Notes: generated by a model from the sequence alone, not told the origin. Counted from the first letter of the stretch, positions 32,421-45,233 are shown. The stretch is 64,000 nucleotides of DNA from Arthonia radiata (GCA_002989075.1 PSQN01000015.1:62001-126000), one strand, 5' to 3'. Made by a program: numbers and translations.

Positions 32421-35400
32421 TAATCACCTCGTCTCATATCAGCATATGGCGACGTCTTGTTGTTGACGCTTGGTGGCACAAGATGGTCGAAGTTCTCATC
32501 TGTTGTCGTGTCGTTAGCATGTGTCACGTGAACTACGGTCACAAGGATCGAGGACTCCCAAGAGTGTTGAACTTACTCCAGGCCATGACGTATGCGCGGT
32601 GTTCAACCATCTTAATCTTGGTGTCTTCACCTTCCTTTGTGCCATGCTTCTGGGCATCCAGATTTGCGATTATCTGCTCTGTTTTCACGAATGTCAGCAT
32701 TGTCCGATTCTTGTCAGCCGTTGCGACCAATCCAGACGCACGGGGATAGAGCGCTCCAAAGGTGCAGTGTTCAATCAACTGTGGCGCGAGGAACATGCTA
32801 CCGGCATGCCGGACTCAGAAGGTTGAAGACTTACTCTGCTTGGCCCCGACCACGTCTTTCCACTCCTTCTCACCTTCCGGCCCATGCGAGAACTGCAGCA
32901 GCGGTTTCTTCTTTTCGAAGACGATGCCACGCGAAGCGGACGTTGTTGGGTGCACCGTCGCAGAACTGTCATCACTCGACAGCGAAACCTTCGATGTCGC
33001 CGTGCCAGGCTGGGACGCGTCAGGTTGCGCCACATCGGGTGGAATGGACTGAGGACCCGTTGATACAGGAACTTTCCCGGGCACGCTGACCATTGCCACT
33101 GCGATCTCGTCAGTAACAACACCAATCGGGTACATGGCGCCTCACTTACTTCGCATCTTCCAGGAGGGGCTGTAGTAGCTTGACAGCCTCTCCTTCTGTT
33201 CGGCGGACAGGTCGTAGACCATGAACCCCCGAACGAACAGCTCTTTGCTCCTGAAGTGGTATGGATTGGGCACGTCCAAGTTGGCTTGCTTGGTGCCTTC
33301 GTCGACGTTCCACCTATCTTCGGCTTCGCGACGCTTCTTGTCGTACACCAGTTGCTCATCGTTGAACCAATCCGTCATCTCATCTTCATTGACGTTACAG
33401 TACGTTGTACCGGACAGAGTCACATACTCTCCGAGCGCGTGCTCCAGAGCCGTACGCTTTTCTTCGGACTGTCGCAAATGACCCGGAACCGACTCGTCAC
33501 ATACACTGACTGCCGCTGTGTTGTCTAGGTGGTCCAAGTTGAGCAAGACGTAATTCATGAGAGTTGCCGGACACATGTTGCGAGCGGCGAGATCCATTGG
33601 GAACGGCAGCCCAAGCTGTCTCGCCAAGACATCTGGGTGAGCGAGCGAGCCATAGACGAACAGCGGCAACCCCTGATCTCTGTCCTGGCCCAATGAGTCA
33701 GAGGCCTTGATAGCCTCCTCTTCTATCTTCTCCTGGCGATCCCGTTGTTTCGCATTTTCTCTGGCGTAGTAGCCATTGGCCACGATATTCGCTCTCGGGT
33801 CTTGTCTCATCAGCACTCTTCCGTAGACTCTCTTTCTGACTGTGTACCATCTGATCGCCCTCTTCGCGGCTTCGAGGTCGACTGAGCCATCTGCAGAACA
33901 AGGGATATGCTCCACGGGATGCTTCGGCTCCTTCTTCGGCTCCTTTTTCGGCTCATTCCAAGCTTTCTGTAGACATGTCAGCAGACTGTTCGATGCGCAA
34001 AACGATCGCCGACTTTGTGCGCTTACCGCGGCCGCGATAGCGTCTCTCCACTGGTCGGAAGGCTTCGGGGCATTCGCTTGGGGAAGGTACGACTCCGCCC
34101 AGGTCTCCTTGATGTTGGTCGGCTCAATGGTATCTACTCGGTCCGGACCCCACCTCTTCCGCTCCACCAGCGGATTTTTGAAGTTGCTAAGCTGCATGTC
34201 ACCCACGGGACCATCAATGTCATGGTCCAGTATCGTTGCATCGATCGACATCAAGTATGGGTTGACAGGCTTGTGGGACGCCAGCGCCACGCGTTCGCGC
34301 GGAGCACGCTGCACCTCGAAATCCTCGTCTGGGATCGGCTGAGGTTGCTCTTCGCGCGCCTCCTTCTTCATCATCTTCTTCATCTTCTTCTTCTCTTCCT
34401 TCTTTTGGCGTCGCTTCTCGCGTCTCTTGTTTGACATCGACAACTTATCGACGGTCTTGCTGGCGAAAGCGCGTATGGTCTCCATGCTGTGTTTGGCGCG
34501 GAGCTTTGCTCGCTCCGCAAACTCTCTCATTGAGCTGGTGGTGGTCCCCACACTGGTGGTGCTCCGAGAGGCTTTCGAGCGTATGCTGTATGGTTCTCTC
34601 AAGCTGTATGAGCTGACGCCGGCTTGCGATCCAATGTATCCGGAATAAATCGGTGCGCCGGCAGGTTGCGTGGCAAATTCAGGTTGTGATATCTGCTTCC
34701 GGAGAGATCTTAGACGAGACGACCCGCGAGATGACGTAGTGACATCAGGAGTCGAAGCGTTGGCTGACGGTCTGTTGAGAAATCTCTTTAAGAAATTCGG
34801 CTTTTTCGCACCCGATATGGTTGACTCTGTGTCTGAAGACTTCTGATCCGGAACCAGATGCTGGAACTGTGACGGAATCTGGGGCACAGGGGGTGTGGTA
34901 TCTGGAAATCTGGAGTCTCTCCGCAACTCCGAAGGACTGTGAGGAGTCGATGGCGGCTCTGTATATGTGCTATCCTCTTGCTTGCGGGTAGGCGTTACCA
35001 AAAACGGAGTCGATGCGCTCTGGATACGATTCCCTGTTGCGGACACAGGCAGCTGATCGGATGCGCTACCCTTTGGAGAAGTAGTTGGTGCAATCGGCCT
35101 GGCGTGTGTAGCGTCTGTCGCGACCTTTTTCGGCGTCACTAGCGATGGAGTAGATTTGCTCTCGAGTCGACGATGTCGTGTCGCTGGCGATGAAGTCGAC
35201 GTGCTCTCCAGTCGATCTTTCTGTGTCACTACCGGCGGAATAGCACCGCTCTTCAGTTGGCTCCTTGCTGGCGGCGCTGACCGCTTAGTGTCTGTATTGA
35301 TCTCGCGCAGCTTCTCCGGTGACGTGTGGGTTACAGAAGAATCCCTTGCACCTCTCGACGGTGTCAATGGTTGCGGAATCTTGCTATCCTCCCGCAGCGA

Positions 35401-38400
35401 TAACAGATCCGCGTCCAGGTGAACGCTGCTTCCTTTCTGCACGGGCTTTGGCGTTCGCGGCGCTACAGGGGCTCTGCTAACTTTTCGAGGGGGTATCAGT
35501 GTCGACCGCGATCGGGGTACACTGTCAACTCTTCGCACAGACGTAGGTGCTGCTGCCTTCTTTACAGTCGTCGCCCCCGCTTGTGGCCGGGTCGGTGACG
35601 AACTCGACGGGATGGATGTGCTGTGCTGCGGCACGAATGTCGATGTCTTTGGTGTACTGGGAGAGGTGTTATACAGCTGTTCGGCTGTAGGCGACGCCAG
35701 TAATGTGGTGGATGCGCTATCCGTGCGCGGGTTCGTTGACGCTGGGGGCGTCCGTCGCGACCTGCTGGAATTGCCACCAGTAGCTTGAGTTGAGGACCTT
35801 GGCAATGATGGATTACTGGCTCTTGCATTCCCCTGTGCGGGAGTCTTAGACCGTGGCTTTACCGTCGAAGGCGCTTGGAAAGGGAGCCCTCCCAATGGCG
35901 CAGGCACATTGGCCATGCCATAACTTCCTTCTGGACCCACCTCGGTGATTGAGTCTGTTAAAAAGATACTCCTCATGTGCTTGAGGCGGCCATGGATCGT
36001 CTTCTTGACATTGGCGCCATCTTCGCCGTCTCTTGAGGTTGAGTCGACGCTGCTCTCAACGGACTGGTGGCAGGTTCGCTCCCTAGGCTCGCTACCAGAT
36101 CTATTCTTAGAAGAGTTGTGGCTGGCTGTATGTCTGAGATTGGAAGACTCCTTGGCCTGAAAGTCAATTTTCTCCTCGTCAGCGTCAGGTTTAAGTCTCC
36201 CCCAGAAGCTGCGCTTCTTCTTCACGATCCCTGGATGCTTTTGACCCAGGATAGTCTCCGCACGTTCAGCCACTTCGCTGTGGCTGCCAATTCTTTCGAA
36301 GCTGCGACGTGACAATTCAGGCTCGATATAACCCGCACGATCCTTGAGATCTGGTTTTGATGTGGATCGCAGATTTCCCTGACTTTTCTGCTTTTTCGCT
36401 CCACCAAACCATCCGAATCGCGGTTTCTGGTCATCGTCTTGAGCCTCACGATCATCCAGACTTGCCCAAAAGTCGTCTCTTGAGGTCTTCTGACTTTTTT
36501 CACCACCAACAGGCGGTAAGCGTGGCTCATCGACTTTGCTGCTAGCCTTGCCACCTTTCATGTCTGGTTTCGATTTGGGCTTCTGCAATTTCCTTGGCCT
36601 TGGGTTGCTGTGACTTCCAATAGGTCTCAACGGTTCTGTCGAATCCGCCGGAAACACAGCCTTTTGACCGACATCTCTCTTAGCGGGAGGCTCTGCACGC
36701 TGGTCGGCGAGGCTTATGTGAGTGTGGCTAGTGCTGGGTGCTGAGTGCGACCATCCTGGATATAGCGCTGAACGACCGTCAGCAGTATTGCCTGGAACAT
36801 CATAATCAGGATCATGAAAGTCTTGCGAGACTGGCGAGTGATAAGCAGCGGCTGCACCATGTCGATGCGGCACCTCACGCTTTCCGGAAGCGTGATGAGG
36901 GGTCTGGATGCCAGAGTCAGTATTGACCGTCCTCGTCTTTGAAGATCCTACAGAAGACTTTGCAACCCCGCGACCGCCTGAAGTAGCCAGCCTTCTCTTT
37001 GCTGAGCCAAGTTGAGAAGCTGAGGGCTGAGATCCACGAACATCTTTGGGCGTTGATGAGGGGCCCGCAAGAGTCCTTGCACCCTCTCGCGGCGGCAATC
37101 CCGGTGACCTACGCAACCCATGGGCAGCACCAAGATCCGAGCTTCCTACTTCAGTGGCGAGCCTTGGTGCTTGATGAGGGTCTGTTGCGACTCTTGATCC
37201 GTCTCGCTGCCTCAGTCCTTGAGATTTGCGCTCACCAGTCGTCGTCAATGGGGGCGGGATACCGGACTCATTCACACCCTTAGTCGCCGACGTTCCACCA
37301 GGAAATGGATGCGTGCCCTCTAATCGCTCTGGATTTACTTGTCGGCGTCTCGAAGGAGCAGCTTTTGGTGGTGGGACCCTGGTGTCGTTGTAGGATCTGC
37401 TTGTCGGCGCAGGGTCCGCAGGAGCATTTTGTCCTTGATGACCTCGCCCTGGTAGCCTCCGAGTCTCAGTCGCAGCGTTTGACTCTGCCTGAGGCGCGTT
37501 ATGGTCAGACCTTTTTGATTCTCTCTCTCTTTTGTGGGCAGCTGCTTGTCTGGTCACCCCATGACTCTCTGATCTATTCTTTTGATCACGCTGCGTCCGT
37601 GGCTTTTTCCCGCCGGCCTGGCCTATTTTTCCTTCGTCGATGACCACTTGCAGTTTCTCCCACGCGGCAGGATTCTTCTCTCTATCAGCTGCGGTCAGTG
37701 CTGCAGACTTGTCTGGTGGAGCATATATGTTGGGCTCATAATCCCTACGTAATCGTTGTCAGCACAGAATGTCACACTCATCAGTCCCGATCGTTCAAGC
37801 TGGAATGTTCCAGCAGGAGTGGCTGGTGGCCGCGAACATTTGCAGGGGCGCCGTGCAGGGGGTTTGAGCTCACCTGTTAAGATGTACTCTGTCCGAGTTA
37901 GCCTCGAGATTCTCACCGGGGACCACTCTGTATGACGGTCGCACTTCTGGCCTTGAACGTCGTCCGAAATCAGGTGCGTGTTCACCAGTGCCATCAAAAC
38001 CGAAATTGAACCCTGAAAGACGCTCCGCCCTCGACGCGGCATCCATTGGTCGTCCACGCTCGTCACTTCTAGCCGGTTCGAACGACCGGGATACATCTCT
38101 GCTCAGGACGTTTGAAGAGACATACTCGCTGTCGCTCTGGTCATCAGATTCGAACGAGAATGCCCGACTTGGAGGTCTGCTCGAGTCGTGCCAGTAGAGA
38201 TCGCCGCCAACGTGTTCCACTGCAGGAGATATGCTCCGCTCTGAAAGATCTGCTGATGCTGTCGTGGTACTCAGCGTCCGTTCACTCCCTTCGGATTCAT
38301 CGTCTTCGTCGCCACCACTGAATGGAAACCCGGAGGGTGCTGGAGAAACCAAGGGGTCCTCCCAAGCGGCCAGCACTTCTGCATCAGCCCTCTGATGTCC

Positions 38401-38677
38401 ACAAAAGATGATGTCGTTTTCGTCACCAGGCGTTGAAAACGTACTTGAAACCGGACGCGTAACCACGAAGGATGTACCCAGGCCTTCCAGTTGAAGGCTC
38501 AAGCGAATAGACTCTCTGTACAGAGACTCCCTGACCTCTGCAAGGCTGGGCATCGCGGACGACGCAAGCTGTTGACATCTGTTCGCACGGGGCCGCGCCA
38601 GAGGTATCTCTGACTTCCAGGGTACCCCTCTGACTGTGTCAGAACTGTCACTGCTGTCCGAGTCCGAGTCCGAGCAT

Positions 38678-38708
<31 letters not shown>

Positions 38709-38831
38709 CGGTTGACTCCTTTTCCATCTCCTTTTCCACCTCCTTGACTAGCCGGTACTCCCCGTTGGCATCAATCGTCTCGGCTTCCGAATGGAGTGGC
38801 GACCATTCCTCCTCGGAATCTGAACCCTCGA

Positions 38832-38863
<32 letters not shown>

Positions 38864-41082
38864 GAGTTCGTGATTTCAATATTGTCTTCGCGGAAAACGG
38901 GCATTCGACCTGTACGGCAAAACGTAAGCCTTTGCCACAAAACGCTCGCAAGGCTCACTCGGCGAGGCAGAGAGCAGCACCAACTTACGGAAACGCCTCT
39001 TGGCCATTCTCAGCGCAATAGTATGCGCAAATTTCTCATCAAACGGAACGACCTGGCACCATACATATTCCGCATCTCTACCAAAATACCCCCTCTTTGA
39101 AATTACATTCTCCAGAAAGCCGATCAGTTGTGGTATAGTGAACACGTTTCTGTACGCGACCTCGCCGGCCGCGAAGCGGAACTCGATTATAACGGAAACT
39201 CGACACCTGCGACCACAGTATCAGCAACGTGGGCAACAAATACCAATCCTGTCACTATTGCGAACTCACCACTTCGACCCAAAAGTTTTCTGCATGATGA
39301 GCTTGAATTGTGATGGATACACGTATGGACCTTGATTCTGAGGACCTTGCCGCTGAAGACCTTGCTTGTGAGGAATCTGCTTCTGAGGGACCTGCTTGTG
39401 AGGAAACTGCTTGTGAGGAACCTGCTTGTGAGGAACCGGCTTCTGAGGAACCGGCTTCGGAGGAAGGGGCTTGTGAGGAGCCTGCTTCGGAGGAACCTGC
39501 TTCTCAGGACCTTGATTCTGAGGACCTTGGTTCTCAGACAGGTGCCTGCTATGAAAATCCCAAGCTTCAACGAAGGCAGCTGTATATCGTGGGTTCTTCT
39601 CAACCGGTAAAAACGGGGGAGGCCCTCCGTGAGGCTTCTGCGGCGCATTTGCGTGAAAGGGTGGTTTGGGTGGAGCATCTTGCTTGGCAGGTCTTGAGCC
39701 GGAGCGGCGTGGTTGCGCCGACTTCTGTGAACGCGAGCGTGGTCGCGGCTGAGCACGTGCGTGAGATATCGAGCGTCGACGCGATCGGGAACGTATCTGC
39801 GATGGCGAGCGTCGACGGGGCGCATTGTCACCTCTCTGTATAGTAGCATTGGACGTGACCGTAGGCTTTGTCCTCTCGACCTTCCCGGGGGATGGACGAC
39901 GCGGTGACGGGGAGCCTGGTCTCTGCGGCTTAACAGGAAATCGCTTTCTCGAGGGCGGTATGCGCTTGACGGGCGACGGCGATCGAGGTTTTTCCTCAGG
40001 GGTTTGAGGAGTCTTTACGGGGAAACGACGCCAAAAGGGCAACCGCATTCCGCTTTGAGGCTTGTTTGGGGTTGTAGGTAGTTCAAATTGGTCAGGCGAG
40101 AGAATCAATGACAGTCTGACAGAATCCGGTGGAGGATCTGGAGGGCGATGGTGCCAGAGACCCTCGTCAGGCGGAGCCCCGACTGACGGTCGGGAAGGCT
40201 TTGGAGGCAGGGGTGGAGGGACTCGCTCACGAGGGCCTTCATCGGGCGCACCATGAAACGACAATCTTGAAGGCTTGGGGGGCGGCGTTGGAGGGAGGGG
40301 TTTAAAGCGACCCTTGTCGGGCAGAGCCTGAAACGACAATCTCAAAGGCTTCTGAGGAGGCGTCGGCGGCCGTCGCCCAGGTGTTTGCATTGCAGGTCGC
40401 GACGATGTTGATCCTCTGAGATAGTCCTTCGGCGGCGGGCGCGGAGGGAAGTGCTTGGGTGGTCTGCAGGCCAACGGTCAGCTCATGCAACGGCAACAAA
40501 GCGGCCAGAGGGGTTTGCTGTCAAGGCAGCCTCGGCATCATGGTACTCAAGGAGACTGAGCAAGATTGCTAGGGCGGAAGACTTACACTTTTGGAGGTGG
40601 TGAGTCTTTCGGAGGCCTGGAGGAGGGGAAATGTTAGTCTGCGCTAGCCATGCTTGCAACGTAGGTGGGTCTCTTTCAGACACCATGGCCAATAGTGCCA
40701 TCGACGGACGCATGGAAAGTTGATCAGAAGACTCATAACATACGGTGGTGGTGGAGGAGGCGAGCCTTCACGGGGTCTGGAAGTCGGACGTCAGCTTTCG
40801 CGCTGCTAACGCTGCAACCAATGCAATGTCTCTATTGTCAAGTCGCTATCGACGGGGTTCAAGAGAAATTGCGACGAGGGTCAAAACATACACCGCGGGT
40901 GGAGGACGCTCTCTGGGAGGCCTGTGGGCAGGATGTCAGCTTTGGCGCCCGCCGTGCTGACAGTCAGAGGGTTCCTCGGCCATCAGGGGCGACGTCTCAA
41001 TCAACGATGATGGTGGAGAAGTTGTGAGATGGTTTGAGACGTACGGTGGAGGTGGTCTAGACGGCGGCGGAAACGGAAACAT
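32411..41082 (-). CDS. Very large proline-, serine- and charge-rich protein with AIG2/GGCT-like segment
   Basis: The model has 12 exons: 41082-41045, 40921-40892, 40776-40744, 40616-40587, 40463-39270, 39206-38989, 38909-37874, 37744-34027, 33966-33150, 33098-32874, 32813-32577 and 32499-32411, phases consistent, about 2,554 aa. Parts in order: proline-rich mini-exon array; an RS/SP-rich region; PHKQ-type repeats; a compact segment in exon 6 (RVSVIIEFRFAAGEVAYRN to FAHTIALRMAKRRF); an acidic block (Asp run, Ser run); a long Ser/Thr/Pro disordered region; a Lys-rich block (KKEEKKKMKKMMKKE); then PLFVYGSLAHPDVLARQLGL, which resembles the start of AIG2/gamma-glutamylcyclotransferase domains. Function is unknown. 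Splicing near 32814-32873 is least certain: without it a TGA at 32815 ends the protein about 110 residues earlier. The true start could lie in an additional 5' exon near 41196-41330, which is open and in phase. Confidence 0.7.
33967..34026 (-). other. 60-nt in-frame intron that could be retained
   Basis: A GTAAGC donor, CTGAC branch and ACAG acceptor enclose 60 nt with no stop codon in frame. Both forms therefore encode protein (with or without 20 residues). I model it as an intron because all sites are strong. Confidence 0.6.
39366..39540. repeat. 15-bp coding tandem repeat array
   Basis: Successive units related to CTGCTTGTGAGGAAC, with GCTTCGGAGGAAC and TTCTCAGGAC variants, each 15 bp. 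On the minus strand they encode PHKQV/PQKQV/PPKQ pentapeptides inside exon 5 of the giant gene. The opposite strand is also open for 177 codons over the array because the 15-bp period preserves all frames; that plus frame is a by-product. Confidence 0.85.
40587..41082 (-). repeat. Tandem array of phase-2 proline-rich mini-exons
   Basis: Four exons of 38, 30, 33 and 30 nt are separated by introns of 123, 115, 127 and 123 nt, much longer and more uniform than most other introns here. All are phase 2 at both ends. They encode PPPRERPPPA, PREGSPPPPP and PPPKDSPPPK-type decapeptides. Most introns end with GCTGAC about 15 nt before the acceptor AG. The exon-plus-intron period is about 145-160 bp, which suggests duplication of a unit. 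Confidence 0.75.
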
Positions 41083-44000
41083 CCTGCAGCAAACTCGTCA
41101 GCTGTCGCACAACAAAGTAAGTGAGCGCCTTCTCCCTGTTGTCACCATCCTTGCGGCGGGGAGGAATGCTTCAAAAAGAGCGTGAGGGGCCTTACGTGTC
41201 TTTCGTTCCGGCGCGCAGGCCGTGAGGACCAAGCTGGGATTGAAGAGTCTGCGTGTCAGGGTGATGAAGCTGGTTGCCCAGGTGGTAGTGATGGTCGTCG
41301 TCACGTGCGGAGAACTGGTAATTAATGCTATCAGTGCTCAGCCTTTTCCTAATTCGACCTACCCCTTATTTCCTGTCTTGTCCGATGGTCGTTCAATCAC
41401 GCATCCTTCTATGCGTGAACAGTCCTTCAATCTCTCTTCTCTCGCACCTCGAGGCGCTCCTGTTTCTGCGTCTCCGAGCTGAATCAATTAAGCCGCTCAG
41501 TGCGTCATTTGTGAATCCATAGCCCATGCCTGCTCCCAATCAAGATACAATCACCATCAGTCTTTCCATCTTCCGGATGCAGAAGCACTTCAGAGAAAGA
41601 ATACATTTTACTCACTTGGGGTCATACCCTCGAAGGCCTTGCATATTGGTCTCTGGGCGATTCACTGTACTGCGACCCCTCTCCTATCGCTCATAGCAGA
41701 GCCCATTTCGCTCCGGCTCTACGGCGCCATTCAGCTTACCTCTACATAGCTCACATCGAGCCTACGCTGGCCCTTCACCTCCATCGCCATCCAGGAATCA
41801 ACCTACCTCGTCTTGCGAGACGATCCACTACTGCAGCAGCCATAGTGAGACTCAGTCCCAAAGCACCTCGCGCCTAGTCGAAGCGACCGCAAGCCCTTGC
41901 GAGCGACTCCCAGGAGCGATGACCAGACAGCCTTTCACGCGCTATTGCCGTACTCCGTTCGAAACCACAAGACTACTCAGTACCTGGGTCCGAGTTTCTA
42001 CCACACTCACGCATGTCCACAGCCGTTCAGTAGAGCCCAGCGCACGATGGAGAGTACCCAGCTCCTATTTGCGGGTTTCCGATGTCTCCAGCTCAACGAC
42101 GCCACCCTCTTCGCCACAGCGTCCATCTCTCGAGCCTTTAAGCGAGTCCTGTTGTCAGCTGTCTTTTCCCAAAGCATGAAGTTCGGTAGGCTCTACACAG
42201 CATTGCGTCCAACGCTCATTCTTCTCTCGCATCCATCACGCAGTCGAAGCCCTAAGCTGACGGTGGCGACATCTGCAGTCAAAGGCATATCCTTTCCACA
42301 CTCAACTTCCACGATCTGAGCCCTCAGACTCTTCCACACCTACCGTCTGGCTTTCACGAGATCTGCCAGCGTCTCTTGTTCCAGTTTCCGCGCGTCCACG
42401 GTGCTCTACGATCCTGTTTGGCGCTCCATGCTCAATTTACACCAAATTATACCTTCATAGCATGCACTCGTTGCTCCTGAGGTTGAAGAAGCTGAGATGT
42501 TGACATACCCATGAGCAGGGATCTTCCAGGGGTCTCTGCCGGCGCTCATGACTACTACCATTCCGCTCAGAGCCCTCAATTTCGATACAAGACTTCTTCA
42601 TCACACACACGAAGTGCATCAGCTGCATCGGATCCCATTTGATGATCACTGCCGGTCGCAATGCAGCATCGTCAACCTACATCGCCAACCTACCCGCTGA
42701 CGTCTCTCAAGCCCTCGACTCCATCCGACTCGGCAATTCGACTCCTCATACTCGACGTCGAGTCTTCGCACACAAGACGGGTGGACCTCAATAACAGGGC
42801 AGACCATGCGAGTCTTTGGGACTCAGTGGCTTTACGGTGCGTACGAGACGAGGCTGCCACCGCGCAGAGGAAGGGGTGATCTGAGAACACTCGAGAAGAA
42901 ACCGCGCAAGATTGTCTGACATGGATAGAACCATCTCTGAAGATGACTGTGGCGAGTCTGTCAGGGCTCGGGACGATGCTGTTCATGGCTGCGCGTGTTC
43001 AGAGCGATTGATACTATGTAGTCGGCAAAAGGATGAGCCGAATTGAGAAAGAAAAAGAAGACGATGCGGAAGGCGCGAGGGAGACCTTCAAATAGGGGAA
43101 ACGGTGAAGAGCATCACGCCACGGTGAAGATATGATAAAACGGGACTTTTGGATCTACAATCTTCGAGAGCCTCATACTGTTCTTGCCCGAAACACTTTT
43201 TCCCTCTCCCCAGCCCAAGCATGTTCTCCTGCTTCACGCTGTTTCATCACTGTCATGCTCTTCTATGTCATTCTCAACTTCTCACCCGTAGTCAGTCCAC
43301 TCAGACCATCAGACTCTTCCGCATTGACTCGAGCACCAACGCAACGCCGTGCAGCCTATGTCTCCTCGCCGGCAACAGCACACAAGCTCACGTAGACTCG
43401 AAGCATTCGAGTCGAGTGCTGCACGCAGACCCTTGTCTGACCGCCTCGAAAACAGAGACGACGAGACCTTCGGCTTGCAGTGCAGAACCGAGCCAGCGGA
43501 CATCGAGTACGCTCATAGAATCTAGTCTGACCGTCCCGAAAGTGAAATCGACAAATGCCCAGCCGCGCAATATAGCTACCGATGCACAGCATAACCTTAT
43601 CCATCTTCTGCTCCAGCACGCAAGCGATGACCACGTGGCGAACTGATCGATGGCCAAGGACTTCTTTCTAGTGGAAACGATCGAGCTTCGCCGCGGCGGG
43701 TACGGTAGAGTATAGCAAGCGTGGTGGTGGATGTGTTCTCTTCAAAAGGCTTATGGTGACCTCTTCTACTCGAAAGCCATCTCGACGACGGAGGAGGCTG
43801 CAGTAATGGATTTCTGAACGCAAGACCAGGTAGAAGAGGACGGTGTGCGGCTCGACTCGGTCTTGGGCTGCTCGGCTGAGAACCGAAGGGATGTGAGAGT
43901 CTAGGGAGATCGGCGACGGCTCAAGCTAGCTTGTAGGCTGCTGGAAATGCAGAAGCGCGTCTCCATCCCAGTGGAGGATGTGTGAGAGTCGTGGAACGTC

Positions 44001-45233
44001 GTCGGGGCTTTCGCTGGTGGTGACTGTCGAGAGCTTGACGAAGACGGACGCTGCTTGACGACGAGAAGCGCTTGATGGCGGGCTTCATATAATGACAGCC
44101 CATGGTCGTGAAGGCTGCGAGTGAGTCGTGATGGTCGACATCTCCGAAGAGAGACGGGGAGGGATCGCGAGGTGCGGACGATGAGGAGAGATGAGACGTC
44201 TGTGTTCGCTGTCAGCGTTCAATGCTTCTGACGCTGTTCAAACTCAAGACGTAGGAGGGTGGGACACTTCTTGCGCGCTACCGTGCGTGCTGCTGTTGCG
44301 GTCGTCAACGTCGTCGGTCGCAGATGCACATCATCTCGAGGCGGAGTTGGTCTGATGATGAATTTCAGCAACCTTGCAGTGTGCGGCGATGATTGGCATG
44401 GTCCGGAAGAGACGTAAACGATCGTACGATGTGGGTGGCGAGATGATATGGCACTTCTGCGACCGTTATCAGCGTCCGACGTGTCTGTAGACGAAATCCT
44501 CGCCTCGAGGGAGGCATACTGACAGCGTCCAAAGGGTGCGGGTAAAAACGGAGCTTGTGTTTTCGTTGAAGGCGTCGAGACGGGATCAAGCTGGCGTAGG
44601 GTATCTGACCTGCTACGCGTCGTGATCCGCAGCTTGCAATAGCTGCCTCGTAGGACTTCGAATGTTTAAGACTTCGAATGTTCTCCATGTGTAGGTCGTT
44701 GCGTAGAGCGCGAGAGGCTGTGAGCCTGCGAGGGCTTGAATCTCGAACTCGAGGGGTGAGGAACGGTTGGAAGGTCTTTGACAACGACTTCCAAAGAGAT
44801 GGCGCGCATCACGCGTAGAGGTCGAGTTGGGCATTCGAAAGACCTCCATGATTGAAAGACAGTAAGAAAGTGTAGATGACCGTGGCAGACTGCGGGACAA
44901 GTATTGGACAGATGTTGAAGAAGACTCGAGATCCAGGCGATAGTAGTAACAGTAGACCCCGTTTTAGTTGAAAAGAGCAGGGAAGGAAGAAGAGATACTG
45001 TCTCAAAGCCTGGGCACAACCTGGAAGTAAAAGTGAAAATGAAACCCTTGTAAGCACCACAGCAGAAGAGCACCGAGACTGCGTGTTGCACCCACGAAAA
45101 TTTTGCAAGGAGGGAAAGCAAGTCGAGAAATATTGGGGTATCACATACGTTGTCTTACCCAAATGCTCCCTAGTATGCTATTCGTGACGCTCGTGAATGC
45201 CATTCTATCATGCCGATGCCCAGCCACCCGATG
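41083..45233. other. 4.1-kb interval without a confident gene
   Basis: No frame over 140 codons and no recognised domain. Three short frames read in a protein-like way on the plus strand: 42508-42636 (MSRDLPGVSAGAHDYYHSA), 42640-42789 (ITAGRNAASSTYIANLPADV) and 43358-43522 (RPLSDRLENRDDETFGLQC). The first two overlap in location but differ in frame and I could not join them with good splice sites. A small-protein gene, a non-coding transcript or the giant gene's long 5' region are all possible. Confidence 0.35.

Noticed and set aside
32815-32817. TGA read-through or selenocysteine in the giant protein
   Set aside because: No SECIS-type evidence, and a 60-nt GT-AG intron removes the codon in frame.
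39310-39843. 177-codon plus-strand acidic frame
   Set aside because: It is a reverse-strand shadow of the 15-bp repeat array in the giant gene; the repeat period keeps all frames open.
41897-42319. 140-codon plus-strand frame in the gene-poor interval
   Set aside because: Composition typical of random translation; two other frames are equally open across it.
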